Of a stretch of 64,000 bases of DNA, positions 25,282-35,482 are shown piece by piece. This DNA comes from Dyadobacter chenhuakuii (GTDB lineage: Bacteria > Bacteroidota > Bacteroidia > Cytophagales > Spirosomataceae). Where the stretch lies: assembly GCF_023821985.2 (NCBI RefSeq), contig NZ_CP098805.1, forward strand, positions 2,852,001-2,916,000, in the 5' to 3' direction. Position 1 is the stretch's first letter, and every line of letters begins with the position of its first letter. Both the position numbers and the translations under genes were made by a program. Below the pieces are notes generated by a model that saw only the letters and a list, made by a program, of their open reading frames with translations, did no database searches and had not been told where the DNA came from.

Positions 25282-28200
25282 CTAGTTAAAAATATAACGG
25301 ATACCGATTTGTGCCTGCCAAACGTCATTGATCGTGCGACCTTTAACGAAAGCATCACGAACCAAAACTGTCTCGCCACCAATTACTTGTGTCCCCATTC
25401 TGTATGAAGGAACGCCGTCCGCAGAAACACTTGCGAAGTTAAGCGGGGTCGACTGTGTTGAGTTGGAAGAAACCGTAACCTGGTTGCCTACGCCCCATTT
25501 GTTGTTGATCATGTTTCCAATGTTGAATACGTCGGCACGCAAACGGATAATGTTCTTTTTATCTTTTGCACCCACTTTTACATAGAAATCCTGTTCAACG
25601 GTCAGGTCGAAGCGGGTTAACCATGGATATGCACCACCGTTACGTTCTGTATATTGTCCTTTTCTTTTTGACAAATAAGGATGGCTGTCGATATAGTTCT
25701 GGAAAGCTTCTTTTTGCTGTTCTGGTGAGAATGTGTAGGTCTTTCCATTTACGGTTGTAGTAGAAGTCACGAAATTCACGTCAGAAGCACTTTTCGGCAC
25801 ATATAGCAAGTCATTGTTCTGACCATCACCATTCATATCCGTCGAGCTGATGTAAGAAAGCTTCGTTCCGCTGTTGGAAACGCCGCCTAATGTGATCATC
25901 GTTGCCCCGCCGATTTTGCCACCATATTCTTTTCTGTAAGATACGTAACCTACAAAACGGTGACGCAGGTCGTTACCAGACCACGCAAGATCCAGGTTGT
26001 TCAAACCATTGATCCCCGGCACGTTGCCTTCCACTGTGCTGGAAACAGAAGCGATGTCTTTTGCCTGTCCGTAAGTATAACCCACCATTCCACCAAAGCC
26101 GCGGGTTGCCGCTTTTTCCAGTTTTCCTGTGATCGAGTAAGAGTAACCTTTGTTTGTGTTTGTCAGGACGTAAACGTTTGAAACATCTCCGTTGATAAGA
26201 CGCGCCGCAGTCGCAGCTTGTCCGGACAGTCCTGATGCAGGAAAACGGTCACGTGAGTCTGTGCCAGCAAACTGAGCAGTTGCCGGTTTAAGGTTCACGT
26301 CAATATAGCGGAGTGCATTGTAGTTTTTGTTGAAAATACCTTCCACAGTTGCTATAACGCCCCAGCCAAGCTGCTGATCAATACCAATGTTGCTTTTCCA
26401 AACCTGTGGGAATTTCAGATTTTCATCCGAAGCATTGACCTGGTAACCAGTCAACTTCTGGGATTGTTGCGGATTGTATCTGGAAGGATCTAACGTAAAT
26501 GGAAAGTTCACTGTGTTACTTCCCTGGATTGTTGCAGAGTTCACGCCATTGTTACCCAACTGATTGGATATCAATACGTAAGGAATTCTTGACAAGAATA
26601 AACCTGTTCCTCCACGTACCTGTGTCATTCTGTTTCCTTTTACGTCCCAGTTGAAACCAAGGCGAGGCGAAAGATAAATGCGCGCTTTCGGAACATTACC
26701 TGTGTTCACCTTATAGTCTGCACCTTCATTGTCTTTAAATGTCAATGCGGCTACATCTGCATTGTAATATTGTTTCGAAGTGTTCGGGATGGTGATATAA
26801 TCTCCGCGAAGACCTGCTGTAACTTTGAAGTTTGGCGCAACCTGATATTCGTCCTGAACATACAAACTAAATGTCTGTGTCTTGAATTCCTGCCAAGGTG
26901 CAGAACCGTCCGGAAGCAATGAGTAGCGATAATTGAAACGAACCAATGTGTCCGGAGCAACTGTCAGGTTTGGATTAGCCAAATATGCATTGGCTGCATT
27001 TTTAAAATCCTGGATCGATTTGAACACGTAAACACCGTTCGAAGTCGGGAAGAACAAGTTGTTCGATTTGAAATATTCGAAAGAAGCACCCGCTGTTAAT
27101 GTGTGTTTTCCGGCAAAGTAAGTCAGGTTATCCGTAATGTTCAATGTGGAGTAATCCAGACGGTTGTTCGGTGTAAAAGGATCGGAACCGATTGTCGTGT
27201 AAGTTGATCCGTCTTTCTGGATTTCTACGGTTGGGAAAATCGGCGCTTTGTATTTCCTGTCTTCGATCTGCTTATTGAATGTTCCGATCAGGTTGTTCGC
27301 AAATTTTCCTCCGAAATTGGAGTTCAGTTCCGCTACGAAAGAGCGCGTGTTATCCTGGATAATGTAGCCCGTATTCTGAGGAGAAATTGCTGACAATGAG
27401 TTGGTACGGTTACCAAATCCTGCTGTGTTACTGCTGTTGCTCTGGCTGATCAACACGTCCGAATCCGAATCGTGGTGTGAGTAACGCAATGTCAGTTTAT
27501 GTGCGTCGCTGATGTTGTAATCAATGCGCGCAAGAAATTTATTACTCTTGTTCTCATTGTTGAAACCATCGATAGCACCGATATCATACTTGAATTTATC
27601 CTTCATAAATGCGCCAAGATCTTCAAGATCAGCAGCAGTTGTGCGGGAAACATTGTCTCCTGACTGTCCGCGGTTAAGCACAAAATCCAATGCCGGGCTC
27701 GAACGTTTTACAAACTCACCGTTAACGAAGAAGAAAAGTTTGTTTTTAATGATCGGCCCGCCCAAACGGAACCCGGTTGTTTTCTCACTGAATTCCGTAA
27801 CGTTGATCTTGTTTCCGTCCGCTTTGTCCCCCGCCAGGTTTTTGTTTTTGAAAAAATGAAAAACCGAACCTGAGAATTCATTTGTTCCTGAGCGCGTTAC
27901 CGCGTTAATACCCGCACCTGCAAAACCCGATTGACGAATGTCATAAGGTGCAATGTTGATCTGAACCTCCTCGATCGCATCCAGCGATATTGCCGAAGAA
28001 CCTGTCCGGCCACCCGCTGCCGCCTCGCTACCCAATCCGAAACCGTTGTTGAAAACAGAACCGTCGATGGTAAAGTTGTTATAGCGGCTATCCTGGCCTC
28101 CAAATGAGCGTCCATTCCCATATGCATTGTATTTGGTAATGTCGTTCAGCGTTCTTCCCAATGTGGGCAGGCTGGTTAGCAAGCCCTTGTTGAATGTTGT

Positions 28201-28632
28201 TGCTGCTCCCGTGCGGTCCGAGCTGAAAATATCGCTTCCGGCACCGGTCACAACCACTTCACTAAGTTCAGTAGAACCGTCTTGCAGATCGAAATTAACA
28301 TTAGCCGCTGTTCCGAGGTTGGCAAAAATGTTTTCTTGTGATTTGTCGCTGAACCCTACAAATGAAACCGTTACAGTGTAAGGGCCACCGACACGAACAG
28401 CCGGAATCGTGTAAAGTCCCTGCTCGTTGGTCACGGAACCATACTTACTTCCTGAGGGAACGTGAATCGCTACGACAGTCGCTCCCGGAAGCACATCTCC
28501 CTTGCTGTCTGCCACACGACCTGTAATTGCTGATGAAGTAACCTGCGCCCGGGCTTCGGGACTCAGCAGGGACATTAAGAAGACAACCAGCGCAAAGCTC
28601 GCTGCCCTGAAAAGTAAACTTTTCACGTTCAT
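25282..28632 (-). CDS. Large TonB-dependent receptor, Oar-like
   Basis: 1116 residues from the Met at 28632, which gives a proper signal peptide ending E-A-R-A-Q; the longer frame upstream has no such start. An N-terminal carboxypeptidase-regulatory-like domain ([17 protein letters not shown]) is followed by a plug ([10 protein letters not shown]) and a large barrel ending in R-Y-I-F-N. This is the Oar/OmpA-related TonB receptor class, common in Bacteroidetes and myxobacteria, linked to protein or peptide export/import rather than siderophores. No substrate-binding lipoprotein gene is adjacent. Confidence 0.85.
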   Translation of the reverse strand: MNVKSLLFRAASFALVVFLMSLLSPEARAQVTSSAITGRVADSKGDVLPGATVVAIHVPSGSKYGSVTNEQGLYTIPAVRVGGPYTVTVSFVGFSDKSQENIFANLGTAANVNFDLQDGSTELSEVVVTGAGSDIFSSDRTGAATTFNKGLLTSLPTLGRTLNDITKYNAYGNGRSFGGQDSRYNNFTIDGSVFNNGFGLGSEAAAGGRTGSSAISLDAIEEVQINIAPYDIRQSGFAGAGINAVTRSGTNEFSGSVFHFFKNKNLAGDKADGNKINVTEFSEKTTGFRLGGPIIKNKLFFFVNGEFVKRSSPALDFVLNRGQSGDNVSRTTAADLEDLGAFMKDKFKYDIGAIDGFNNENKSNKFLARIDYNISDAHKLTLRYSHHDSDSDVLISQSNSSNTAGFGNRTNSLSAISPQNTGYIIQDNTRSFVAELNSNFGGKFANNLIGTFNKQIEDRKYKAPIFPTVEIQKDGSTYTTIGSDPFTPNNRLDYSTLNITDNLTYFAGKHTLTAGASFEYFKSNNLFFPTSNGVYVFKSIQDFKNAANAYLANPNLTVAPDTLVRFNYRYSLLPDGSAPWQEFKTQTFSLYVQDEYQVAPNFKVTAGLRGDYITIPNTSKQYYNADVAALTFKDNEGADYKVNTGNVPKARIYLSPRLGFNWDVKGNRMTQVRGGTGLFLSRIPYVLISNQLGNNGVNSATIQGSNTVNFPFTLDPSRYNPQQSQKLTGYQVNASDENLKFPQVWKSNIGIDQQLGWGVIATVEGIFNKNYNALRYIDVNLKPATAQFAGTDSRDRFPASGLSGQAATAARLINGDVSNVYVLTNTNKGYSYSITGKLEKAATRGFGGMVGYTYGQAKDIASVSSTVEGNVPGINGLNNLDLAWSGNDLRHRFVGYVSYRKEYGGKIGGATMITLGGVSNSGTKLSYISSTDMNGDGQNNDLLYVPKSASDVNFVTSTTTVNGKTYTFSPEQQKEAFQNYIDSHPYLSKRKGQYTERNGGAYPWLTRFDLTVEQDFYVKVGAKDKKNIIRLRADVFNIGNMINNKWGVGNQVTVSSNSTQSTPLNFASVSADGVPSYRMGTQVIGGETVLVRDAFVKGRTINDVWQAQIGIRYIFN

Positions 28633-29040
28633 AAAATTAGTTGATTTGGTTTTTAATATTAGTAGCTTCATCAAAGGCGATGAGTAATATTTACCGTAAA
28701 ATAAATTCTTTTTTATTTCAATAACAAAATTGCAAATCCTACTAAAATACAATACTAATCGGCGTAACTGCTTGATTTGTTGAAATAATACATAATTCTG
28801 TACCAATTATTCAATATTACAAAGATTAAGAAATTGTTAACAAACCAGCGGATCCGCCCCATTGCTTTTTAAAGCAATTATTGATCTGCTAACCAGTTTT
28901 TTCGGTTGAAAAATAATTTTTTGGAACACCCGCAAAAAGATCCTGGAAAATCAATGTTGAATTAAAACAGGCCTGGTTTTGTCCTTCTTATAAATAGCCC
29001 GACTTTTACATTTCGACTATTAAACCATTTCCAATACATA
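28633..29040. other. Intergenic region, 408 bases
   Basis: This AT-rich stretch separates the divergent Oar-like receptor and alpha/beta hydrolase genes. It presumably holds both promoters and a long receptor leader, but I found no exact TAnnTTTG element for the receptor; near matches with an extra base occur around 28817-28825. No ORF, tRNA or strong hairpin was recognised. Confidence 0.5.
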
Positions 29041-29817
29041 ATGCAACTCAACTATAAACAGATCGGTGAAAGCGGAAGAGCTGTGATTATTCTCCACGGC
29101 GTTTTCGGTTTTCTCGACAACTGGCTTACAATTGGCAAGACCATTTCTGAACACGGCTTCCAGGTATATCTCGTCGACCAGCGCAACCACGGACGTTCCC
29201 CGCACGAGGGACATCTGGATTTTTCGACCTTGGCAGCAGATTTGAAGGGTTTTCTGGAAGAGCACCAAATCATTGATCCCGTTCTGATCGGCCATTCCAT
29301 GGGCGGCAAAACCGTTATGGAATACGCTGTGACTTACCCGGAAACCCTTACACAGCTCGTCATTGTGGACATAGGACCAAAAGCCTACCCTATCCATCAT
29401 AAAAGAATATTGGAAGGACTTAATGCAATTCCTATCGACGAAATCGAAAGCCGGAACCAGGCGGATGAGATATTAAGCGAATACGAGCCGATTTTAGCGG
29501 TGCGTCAGTTTTTGCTTAAAAATCTGTACAGGAAAGACGAAGGTGGTTTCGGATGGCGGTTTAACTTGCCAATCCTCACATCCGATATGAGCAAGGTAGG
29601 ATCAGAGATTGTTTCTAAACAAAAAATTGAAGCTCCCACCCTTTTTATCAAGGGTGAAAACTCCAAATACATTGTTGATGAAGACTGGGAAGGGATACTA
29701 AAAATATTTCCGAATGCCCGGCTCGAAAGCATTGCTGACGCGGGACATTGGGTGCAGGCGGAGCAACCGAAAGCATTTGTTGCCGCGCTGCTGAAATTTC
29801 TGGAAGAAACTACCTGA
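29041..29817 (+). CDS. Alpha/beta hydrolase, YbfF-like esterase
   Basis: 258 residues with the compact alpha/beta hydrolase fold. The oxyanion loop L-H-G-V-F-G, nucleophile G84-H-S86-M-G-G and catalytic H236 in A-G-H-W-V-Q-A-E-Q-P are visible; an Asp near residue 211 could be the acid. The D-Q-R-N-H-G-R-S segment is typical of the YbfF group of cytoplasmic acyl esterases. The natural substrate is unknown. Its 3' end overlaps the convergent lipoprotein gene by eight bases. Confidence 0.85.
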   Translation: MQLNYKQIGESGRAVIILHGVFGFLDNWLTIGKTISEHGFQVYLVDQRNHGRSPHEGHLDFSTLAADLKGFLEEHQIIDPVLIGHSMGGKTVMEYAVTYPETLTQLVIVDIGPKAYPIHHKRILEGLNAIPIDEIESRNQADEILSEYEPILAVRQFLLKNLYRKDEGGFGWRFNLPILTSDMSKVGSEIVSKQKIEAPTLFIKGENSKYIVDEDWEGILKIFPNARLESIADAGHWVQAEQPKAFVAALLKFLEETT

Positions 29818-30241
29818 CATATTTAAGCCGCTGATTATTGCACGGCGTAACGATCATTTCAGGACCGGATAGCTCTATTTCCCAACTGGGGCAATTAACA
29901 CAATTGACGAGTACGCATAATGGATTCGGCGGAAGCGCGACCTGCGGCTTAACAGGCATTACCTGATCATTGATGATGAGCATTCCCGGGGCGCAGCAAC
30001 GCGGTTTCCCGTCCGTGTCCAGCATCACACCGTCGGAACGGAAGATCAGCGTGTCTGCTTTGGCGAGGTCGATGGGTTCCCAGACCTTATTTCTGCCGTC
30101 GATGGCGTTTTTCTCAACTGCGGTGAGATACCATTTGCCCTGAACGGATAAAAGCTCCGGGGCGTTCATTGCCTCCATTGTGTCTTTTTTACAGGATAAC
30201 AACAGGGCGATACAGAAGGGTATGTATAGTAACTGTTTCAT
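29810..30241 (-). CDS. Cys-rich hypothetical lipoprotein
   Basis: 143 residues with a lipoprotein signal peptide (L-L-L-S-C, lipid Cys at residue 17). The mature part has an unusual number of cysteines: a Cys-Cys pair, three in the C-V-L-V-N-C-V-N-C segment, and one near the C terminus. The start resembles small lipocalin-like lipoproteins of Bacteroidetes (G-K-W-Y-L-T). I do not recognise a named family. It overlaps the convergent hydrolase by eight bases. Confidence 0.65.
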   Translation of the reverse strand: MKQLLYIPFCIALLLSCKKDTMEAMNAPELLSVQGKWYLTAVEKNAIDGRNKVWEPIDLAKADTLIFRSDGVMLDTDGKPRCCAPGMLIINDQVMPVKPQVALPPNPLCVLVNCVNCPSWEIELSGPEMIVTPCNNQRLKYVR

Positions 30242-30248
30242 TGTCTTT

Positions 30249-30256
30249 TAACTTTG
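30249..30256 (+). promoter_or_regulatory. -7 element candidate for the RsmI-like gene
   Basis: TAACTTTG matches TAnnTTTG exactly and lies 66 bases before the start codon at 30323. No -33 TTTG is found at the right distance, so the call is tentative. Confidence 0.35.
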
Positions 30257-30322
30257 TTATTTCACATATGAAACAAATCAGGTGAATAAGGTTGGAAGAA
30301 AATTTAAATTTCACATTAACTT

Positions 30323-31027
30323 ATGAATCAACTCCCTACCAAGCTTTATCTTATTCCGACCATCCTTGCAGATGATACACAGCAGAAAGTGCTAAGCCCT
30401 CAGATTCTTAGCACGATCCAAAATCTGAATGTATTTTTTGTAGAGAATGTTCGGACGGCCAGGCGCTTTATCAGCGGCCTCCGGTTAGGTAAGGTCATTG
30501 ACGAATTAACATTTATCGAGCTGCATAAGGACACGCCTGAGCACATTACGCGTGAGCATTTGCGGGCGCTTACCCAGGATGCGGGCGTGCTGTCGGAAGC
30601 GGGTTGCCCGGGTGTGGCTGACCCCGGCGCCGTGGCGGTGGGCCTGGCTCATATACTGGGCATTCAGGTGGTGCCATTGGTTGGCCCTTCCTCCATTTTG
30701 TTGGCGCTGATGGCTTCTGGGCTGAGCGGCCAGTCTTTTGCGTTTCACGGCTATCTGCCTATTGATAAGTCCGAAAGGAAAAAAGCTTTGCAGCAGTTGG
30801 AACGCGACTCTAGACAAACCGGCCAGACGCAGATTTTCATGGAAACACCATTTCGTAACAACACATTTTTAGAGGCGATCCTCGAATCCTGCGCACCGGA
30901 TACCATGCTTTGTATTGCTGCTAATGTGACGGCTGAGGATGAGTTTATTAAGACGATGTCTGTCAAAAACTGGAAATCGGCCAAGCCCGATCTGCACAAG
31001 AAACCTACGATTTTCCTGATTGGGTAA
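30323..31027 (+). CDS. RsmI-like SAM-dependent methyltransferase (tetrapyrrole methylase fold)
   Basis: 234 residues. The order of motifs fits the RsmI/YraL family: L-Y-L-I-P-T at the start, S-E-A-G-C-P-G-V-A-D-P-G (SAM-binding loop), P-L-V-G-P-S-S-I-L-L-A-L-M-A-S-G-L, and F-M-E-T-P-F-R-N. RsmI makes the 2'-O-methyl of C1402 in 16S rRNA. This form is shorter than E. coli RsmI (286) and many Bacteroidetes encode both a short and a standard form, so the exact target is uncertain. Confidence 0.82.
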   Translation: MNQLPTKLYLIPTILADDTQQKVLSPQILSTIQNLNVFFVENVRTARRFISGLRLGKVIDELTFIELHKDTPEHITREHLRALTQDAGVLSEAGCPGVADPGAVAVGLAHILGIQVVPLVGPSSILLALMASGLSGQSFAFHGYLPIDKSERKKALQQLERDSRQTGQTQIFMETPFRNNTFLEAILESCAPDTMLCIAANVTAEDEFIKTMSVKNWKSAKPDLHKKPTIFLIG

Positions 31028-31123
31028 TGCTAAAATGTTATACAATCTTTCCAACCATCTGTGCCGGGAACTGATCATAATGGTAATTAAAGTCAATAAC
31101 TCAACTACAAACTTTACTCCACC

Positions 31124-31825
31124 ATGAAAAAATGGATCCTGTTTTTGGTATTTCCGCTGGCTGCTTTCATGTCATCGTGCAAGGACGACGATTCGCTTAA
31201 TGCCGTATTTATCTCCGATTCCGCTTTTGAAACCGGCACGGATGGCTGGGCAGCTGAGTTTGCTGAATACGACACAACCACCGATTCTTCAACACTTCGC
31301 ATGTTAGCTGTCCGCTCACGGCTGCCAACCGGCCTGGATACGAGCAAATACGCCTATTTCGTTGAGGCGTCAAATCGCAGTGATGATATGTTTATGTATC
31401 TCAAAAAGAGACTGACCGGCTTTAATGCGAACCAGACTTATAACATCACATTTGAAGTAACCATTGCAACAAATTACCCCGAAGACGGCCTAGGCGCCGG
31501 CGGCGCTCCCGGCGGTTCCATGTTTCTGAAAGCCGGCGCGTCTGGTGTTCAGCCAGGCCGGAGACTGGTAAGTGGAACATACGAATTCAATCTTGACAAG
31601 GGAGCCCAGTCGGAGGAAGGCGTTGATGCGGTTATCCTTGGAAACGCAACCAACGAAAGCACTCAGAGCGCATTCAGGCTCACCAAAAAGTCCAACACGA
31701 AACCATTTGCCGTGAAGGCGAACGAGAATGGTGAGATTTGGCTCTTTGTGGGCGTTGATTCCGGTTATGAAGGTCTCAACACCGTTTATTACGACCGGGT
31801 CAAAGCATTTATATCTGCGCAATAA
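31124..31825 (+). CDS. Hypothetical lipoprotein, beta-sandwich-like
   Basis: 233 residues with a lipoprotein signal peptide (M-S-S-C, Cys at residue 19) followed by acidic residues, which in Bacteroidetes can favour surface export. The body (F-E-T-G-T-D-G-W start, T-Y-N-I-T-F-E-V-T-I strand) resembles jelly-roll carbohydrate-binding-type domains, but I cannot name a family. It stands alone, followed by its own terminator. Confidence 0.6.
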   Translation: MKKWILFLVFPLAAFMSSCKDDDSLNAVFISDSAFETGTDGWAAEFAEYDTTTDSSTLRMLAVRSRLPTGLDTSKYAYFVEASNRSDDMFMYLKKRLTGFNANQTYNITFEVTIATNYPEDGLGAGGAPGGSMFLKAGASGVQPGRRLVSGTYEFNLDKGAQSEEGVDAVILGNATNESTQSAFRLTKKSNTKPFAVKANENGEIWLFVGVDSGYEGLNTVYYDRVKAFISAQ

Positions 31826-31848
31826 CGGTTCCCTGCAACTTATGATTT

Positions 31849-31883
31849 AAAGCGCTGCTGCATTTTTAATGTAGCGGCGCTTT
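31849..31883 (+). terminator. Terminator after the 31124-31825 lipoprotein gene
   Basis: A 14-base stem with two G-T wobbles (31849-31862 with 31870-31883), seven-base loop, followed by a T-run. Confidence 0.75.
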
Positions 31884-31975
31884 TTGTTTTTGGCACATTC
31901 AGGGCATCTTTCAGGTCTGTTTGCAAAGTGTTTTGTAACTTCGTCCGAAACTATTGCAGCTCTTATCCATATAAA

Positions 31976-32614
31976 ATGACGACCGTTCAGACTTTCACAT
32001 TCAACCCATTTCAGGAAAATACCTACGTGCTTTATGACGAAACGGGCGAGGCGGTCATCATTGATCCGGGCTGTGTGGAGAAAGATGAATACGAGGAATT
32101 ATATGGTTTTATTGAAAAAAATGGTCTGAAACCGGTCGCGATCATCAACACGCATGCACACATTGACCATGTGCTGGGCGTTGCAGCTGTAAAACGGAAA
32201 TATAACATTCCCTTCGCGTTGCACCAGATCGATGAACCTTACCTGCGAGCCGTTAAAACTTACGCTTCAAATTATGGCTTTTACCAGTTTGACGAGCCCG
32301 AAATTGACCGTTATCTGACAGAAGGAGAAATTGTGAAATTCGGTACAACTGAGCTGGAAGTCATTTTTGTCCCCGGCCACGCTCCCGGACACGTTGCATT
32401 TGTAAGCCATGCTGATCATTTCGTAATTGGCGGTGACGTACTGTTTTACATGAGCATCGGGCGTTCGGATCTGCCGGGAGGAAACCATGAGATTTTAATC
32501 AACAGCATTCGCACCAAAATGTTTACATTGCCTGATGACTATAAGGTTTACGCAGGCCATATGCAGGCAACGACCATTGGTTTCGAGAAGAAGAACAACC
32601 CTTTTTTCAAATAA
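31976..32614 (+). CDS. Metallo-beta-lactamase fold hydrolase, glyoxalase II-like
   Basis: 212 residues from the Met at 31976; the frame begins earlier but the added residues are unlike the family. The metal-binding signature is H60-A-H62-I-D64-H65, with further His in P-G-H-A-P-G-H and the final A-G-H-M-Q. It fits the YcbL/glyoxalase II-like group that hydrolyses thioesters, but substrate is not certain. pssA starts three bases after its stop, so the two are probably co-transcribed. Confidence 0.85.
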   Translation: MTTVQTFTFNPFQENTYVLYDETGEAVIIDPGCVEKDEYEELYGFIEKNGLKPVAIINTHAHIDHVLGVAAVKRKYNIPFALHQIDEPYLRAVKTYASNYGFYQFDEPEIDRYLTEGEIVKFGTTELEVIFVPGHAPGHVAFVSHADHFVIGGDVLFYMSIGRSDLPGGNHEILINSIRTKMFTLPDDYKVYAGHMQATTIGFEKKNNPFFK

Positions 32615-32617
32615 CCC

Positions 32618-33337
32618 ATGATCCGCCGCAACATTCCCAACGCCCTCACCTGTGCAAACCTGCTATGCGGGTGCATAGGCGTCGTAGAAGCGTTTCACAA
32701 TAATCTGGTTATTTCCTGCATTTTAATAGGGGCAGCACTTATTTTTGATTTTTTTGACGGCTTTTTGGCGAGGCTATTGAAAGTGAGTTCTGCCATCGGA
32801 AAAGATCTTGACTCGCTGGCCGACATGGTAACATTCGGATTGCTGCCTGCCATTATCGTTTATCAGCTCCTGATGCAAAGCATTCCTGACCTGCTCGGCA
32901 TATGGAAAGCTTATCCTGCGTTTATCATTGCCATATTCTCAGCGCTAAGGCTGGCGAAGTTTAACAATGATCCCCGCCAGAGCGATTCCTTCATTGGCCT
33001 GCCCACTCCAGCCAACGCAATGCTGATCGCATCGCTTCCGGTTATCCTGTTGACCAAAGATCCGTTCTGGAAAGACATTATTGTCAACACCACCAATCTC
33101 CTCATCTTATCCGTTGTAATGTCGTTCATGCTGGTCATGGAAATGCCATTGATCGCATTGAAATTCAAGCATTTCGGCTGGAAAGGGAATGAATTCCGGT
33201 TTTTGCTGATCGCATCGACGGTGATCCTGATCCTGACGCTTAAAATCCTTGCAGTGCCCGCCATTATCATTCTTTACATCCTGCTTTCAGTGGTGGATAA
33301 TGTCACGAAAAAGGATAGATCAATTGGTAACATTTAG
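32618..33337 (+). CDS. pssA: CDP-diacylglycerol-serine O-phosphatidyltransferase
   Basis: 239 residues, polytopic membrane protein. The full CDP-alcohol phosphotransferase motif is visible: D47-G48, A51-R52, G61, D65 and D69 with the exact family spacing. The enzyme joins CDP-diacylglycerol and serine to form phosphatidylserine, precursor of phosphatidylethanolamine. The subclass II type (integral membrane) is indicated. It lies between the metallo-hydrolase (3-base gap) and fabH. Confidence 0.92.
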   Translation: MIRRNIPNALTCANLLCGCIGVVEAFHNNLVISCILIGAALIFDFFDGFLARLLKVSSAIGKDLDSLADMVTFGLLPAIIVYQLLMQSIPDLLGIWKAYPAFIIAIFSALRLAKFNNDPRQSDSFIGLPTPANAMLIASLPVILLTKDPFWKDIIVNTTNLLILSVVMSFMLVMEMPLIALKFKHFGWKGNEFRFLLIASTVILILTLKILAVPAIIILYILLSVVDNVTKKDRSIGNI

Positions 33338-33391
33338 TTTTTATTGCAACTTTGTCACGGGTGTTTTCAAGTAATTCTTCGCAAAAAAAGT

Positions 33392-34393
33392 ATGGCTTTC
33401 TCTAAAATAACCGGTCTTGGCTATTACGTGCCTGATAACATTGTCACCAATAATGACCTGACCAAATGGATGGAGACTTCGGATGAATGGATCCAGGAAA
33501 GGACCGGAATCTGCGAACGGCGCTACTTTGAGCATGGAAAAGACACCAATTACAGCATGGCCGCCGCAGCGTCCCGGCAGGCACTGGAACGCGCAGGTTT
33601 GGAGCCCAACGACATCGACGTTATCGTTTACGCCACCATTACACCCGACTATTTCTTTCCCGGCTCTGCCTTCTTAATGCAGCGCGAGCTCGGCATGGAC
33701 GGGAAGCCGGTGATCGATATCCGTCAGCAATGTTCCGGGTTTGTATATGCGCTTTCCATTGCTGATCAATTCATCCGCTCCGGCATGTATAAGACAGCAC
33801 TGGTGATTGGCAGCGAGATCCAATCTTCCTGGATTGACAAGACCACGGCCGGCAGAAACACCGCTGTAATCTTCGGAGACGGCGCTGGGGCAGCGGTTCT
33901 TACCGCCACTGAAGATCCCCAACATTGTATATTATCTACACACCTTCACGCAGACGGGCGTTTTGCAGAAGATTTATATGTAAAAGAACCAGGCAGCAGC
34001 CGCCCTGGCCGGGCTGCCACAAAAGAAATGCTCGACGAGGGTGGTTTCAATGTTCATATGAATGGAAATGCGGTTTTCAAGCACGCAATCGTCCGTTTTG
34101 GAGAGGTGATCAATGAGGCCCTGGAAGCGAATGGATTTCAGCAAAGCGATCTTGATTTACTGGTTCCGCACCAGGCCAATATCCGCATCAGCGACTATGT
34201 CCGCCAGCAATTAGGGCTGTCTGAGACACAGGTAGTTAATAATATTCAACGTTTCGGTAACACCACAGCAGCCTCCATCCCCATCGCCATGGCGGAAGCC
34301 TGGGAGCAGGGGCGGTTACAAGATGGAAACCTGATTTGTCTGGCTGCTTTCGGAAGCGGGTTTACGTGGGCTTCTGCGCTGATCAGGTGGTAA
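33392..34393 (+). CDS. fabH: 3-oxoacyl-ACP synthase III
   Basis: 333 residues from the Met at 33392. The catalytic triad is C114 (Q-Q-C-S-G-F), H260 (V-P-H-Q-A-N) and N290 (F-G-N-T-T), all in the expected places. FabH condenses acetyl- or branched acyl-CoA with malonyl-ACP to start fatty acid synthesis. This copy stands apart from other fab genes and plsX, so it may be one of several FabH homologues with a special starter unit. A CAACTTTG element upstream (near 33347) is one base from the -7 consensus. Confidence 0.9.
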   Translation: MAFSKITGLGYYVPDNIVTNNDLTKWMETSDEWIQERTGICERRYFEHGKDTNYSMAAAASRQALERAGLEPNDIDVIVYATITPDYFFPGSAFLMQRELGMDGKPVIDIRQQCSGFVYALSIADQFIRSGMYKTALVIGSEIQSSWIDKTTAGRNTAVIFGDGAGAAVLTATEDPQHCILSTHLHADGRFAEDLYVKEPGSSRPGRAATKEMLDEGGFNVHMNGNAVFKHAIVRFGEVINEALEANGFQQSDLDLLVPHQANIRISDYVRQQLGLSETQVVNNIQRFGNTTAASIPIAMAEAWEQGRLQDGNLICLAAFGSGFTWASALIRW

Positions 34394-34398
34394 ATAGC

Positions 34399-34758
34399 CT
34401 AATATTGGCCAACTGAAAGCATTACTAGCGTGCATCCCTCTATTGGTATGATATTTTTATCTTTAAGGATGCTTTTAAATTCAGGATTCTCTGTACCGGG
34501 ATTGAAGATGACGCGTTTAGGGTTTAAAGAAAGGATATAATCGTAATATTCGGGCTGATGGGTTGGATTAATGTATAACGTCACCGTATCTACATCCTTC
34601 CAATCTTGTTTGTCCAAATGAATTTCTTCACCTAATGCAGTTCCCTTTCTCCGGCCAAGGAGCAAAATCGGATGTCCGTAGGTTCTGAGTTTTTGTGCAG
34701 CCAGATAAGCGTATCTGGTGGGATTTGAGGTTGCTCCGAGGATAAGCGTGCGCTTCAT
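34399..34758 (-). CDS. CoA-binding domain protein, YccU-like
   Basis: 119 residues from the Met at 34758; seven upstream in-frame residues are not typical. A Rossmann start (L-I-L-G-A-T-S-N-P-T-R-Y-A) is followed by G-H-P-I-L-L-L-G-R and an E-G-C-T-L-V-M-L end, the signature of the CoA-binding-2 family. It probably binds CoA; the role is unknown. It converges on fabH. Confidence 0.8.
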   Translation of the reverse strand: MKRTLILGATSNPTRYAYLAAQKLRTYGHPILLLGRRKGTALGEEIHLDKQDWKDVDTVTLYINPTHQPEYYDYILSLNPKRVIFNPGTENPEFKSILKDKNIIPIEGCTLVMLSVGQY

Positions 34759-34896
34759 ACTTTTAGATTTAGTGAACAAATGGAATCATATTCCTTGCTC
34801 ATTAACATCGAAAAGATGCAAAATCGTTTCCAAGACAACAGATCGTGTGAGTGAGTACTAAAATCAGCTTTAAAAACTATTATATATTGTATCAAA

Positions 34897-35469
34897 ATGA
34901 ATGAGTCAAATGTAGGTCGGAGTTTCTGGAACGAAAAGTGGGCAAAAATTATCTTCGACGAAATCGAGAACGCTCCTCATTACGAAGTATCAAATTACGG
35001 CAGATTAAAGAGCTTTCAGAATAATCCAAAAGAAGGCGCAGTGATAAAAGGCTCTGTAATACAAGGTTACAGATCATTAAATATAAGGGTAACAGGTGGA
35101 AAGACGATCAACAGATACGTGCACAAGCTCGTAGCGGAGCATTTTGTTGACAAACCAAGCGATGAGCACATCTTCGTGATCCACTCGGATTTTGAAAAAC
35201 AAAACAACCATTTCGAGAACCTGAAATGGGTTACAAAAGCTGAAATGATCGACCACAACCGGGAAAACCCTGCATTTATCAACCGTGTTATTCCAAGAAG
35301 GACTAAAAATTATAAACTGACAGAAAGCAAGGTAAGGATCATTAAGAAGCTGTTGAAGAACGACAATAACCGCTTAAAAATGATTGCAAAGCAGTTTGGG
35401 ATCACGCATACGCAGCTTAACAGGATTCGTTCAGGAGAAAACTGGAAACATGTAACCATTGAAGATTAA
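34897..35469 (+). CDS. NUMOD4-HNH nuclease-like protein with C-terminal helix-turn-helix
   Basis: 190 residues. The N terminus has the NUMOD4 motif (Y-E-V-S-N-Y-G-R-L-K-S). The middle is an HNH_3-like core (V-H-K-L-V-A-E-H-F, then I-H-S-D-F-x-K-Q-N-N-H-F-E-N-L-K-W-V-T). The C terminus (about 140-190) looks like a DNA-binding helix-turn-helix (M-I-A-K-Q-F-G-I-T-H-T-Q-L-N-R-I). This layout is that of phage or intron homing endonucleases, yet no intron, intein or phage gene is seen near it. It could be a free-standing homing endonuclease or a domesticated DNA-binding protein. The usual H-x-D-G-N of HNH reads H-S-D-F-E here. Confidence 0.75.
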   Translation: MNESNVGRSFWNEKWAKIIFDEIENAPHYEVSNYGRLKSFQNNPKEGAVIKGSVIQGYRSLNIRVTGGKTINRYVHKLVAEHFVDKPSDEHIFVIHSDFEKQNNHFENLKWVTKAEMIDHNRENPAFINRVIPRRTKNYKLTESKVRIIKKLLKNDNNRLKMIAKQFGITHTQLNRIRSGENWKHVTIED

Positions 35470-35482
35470 AGCAAATACTTAA

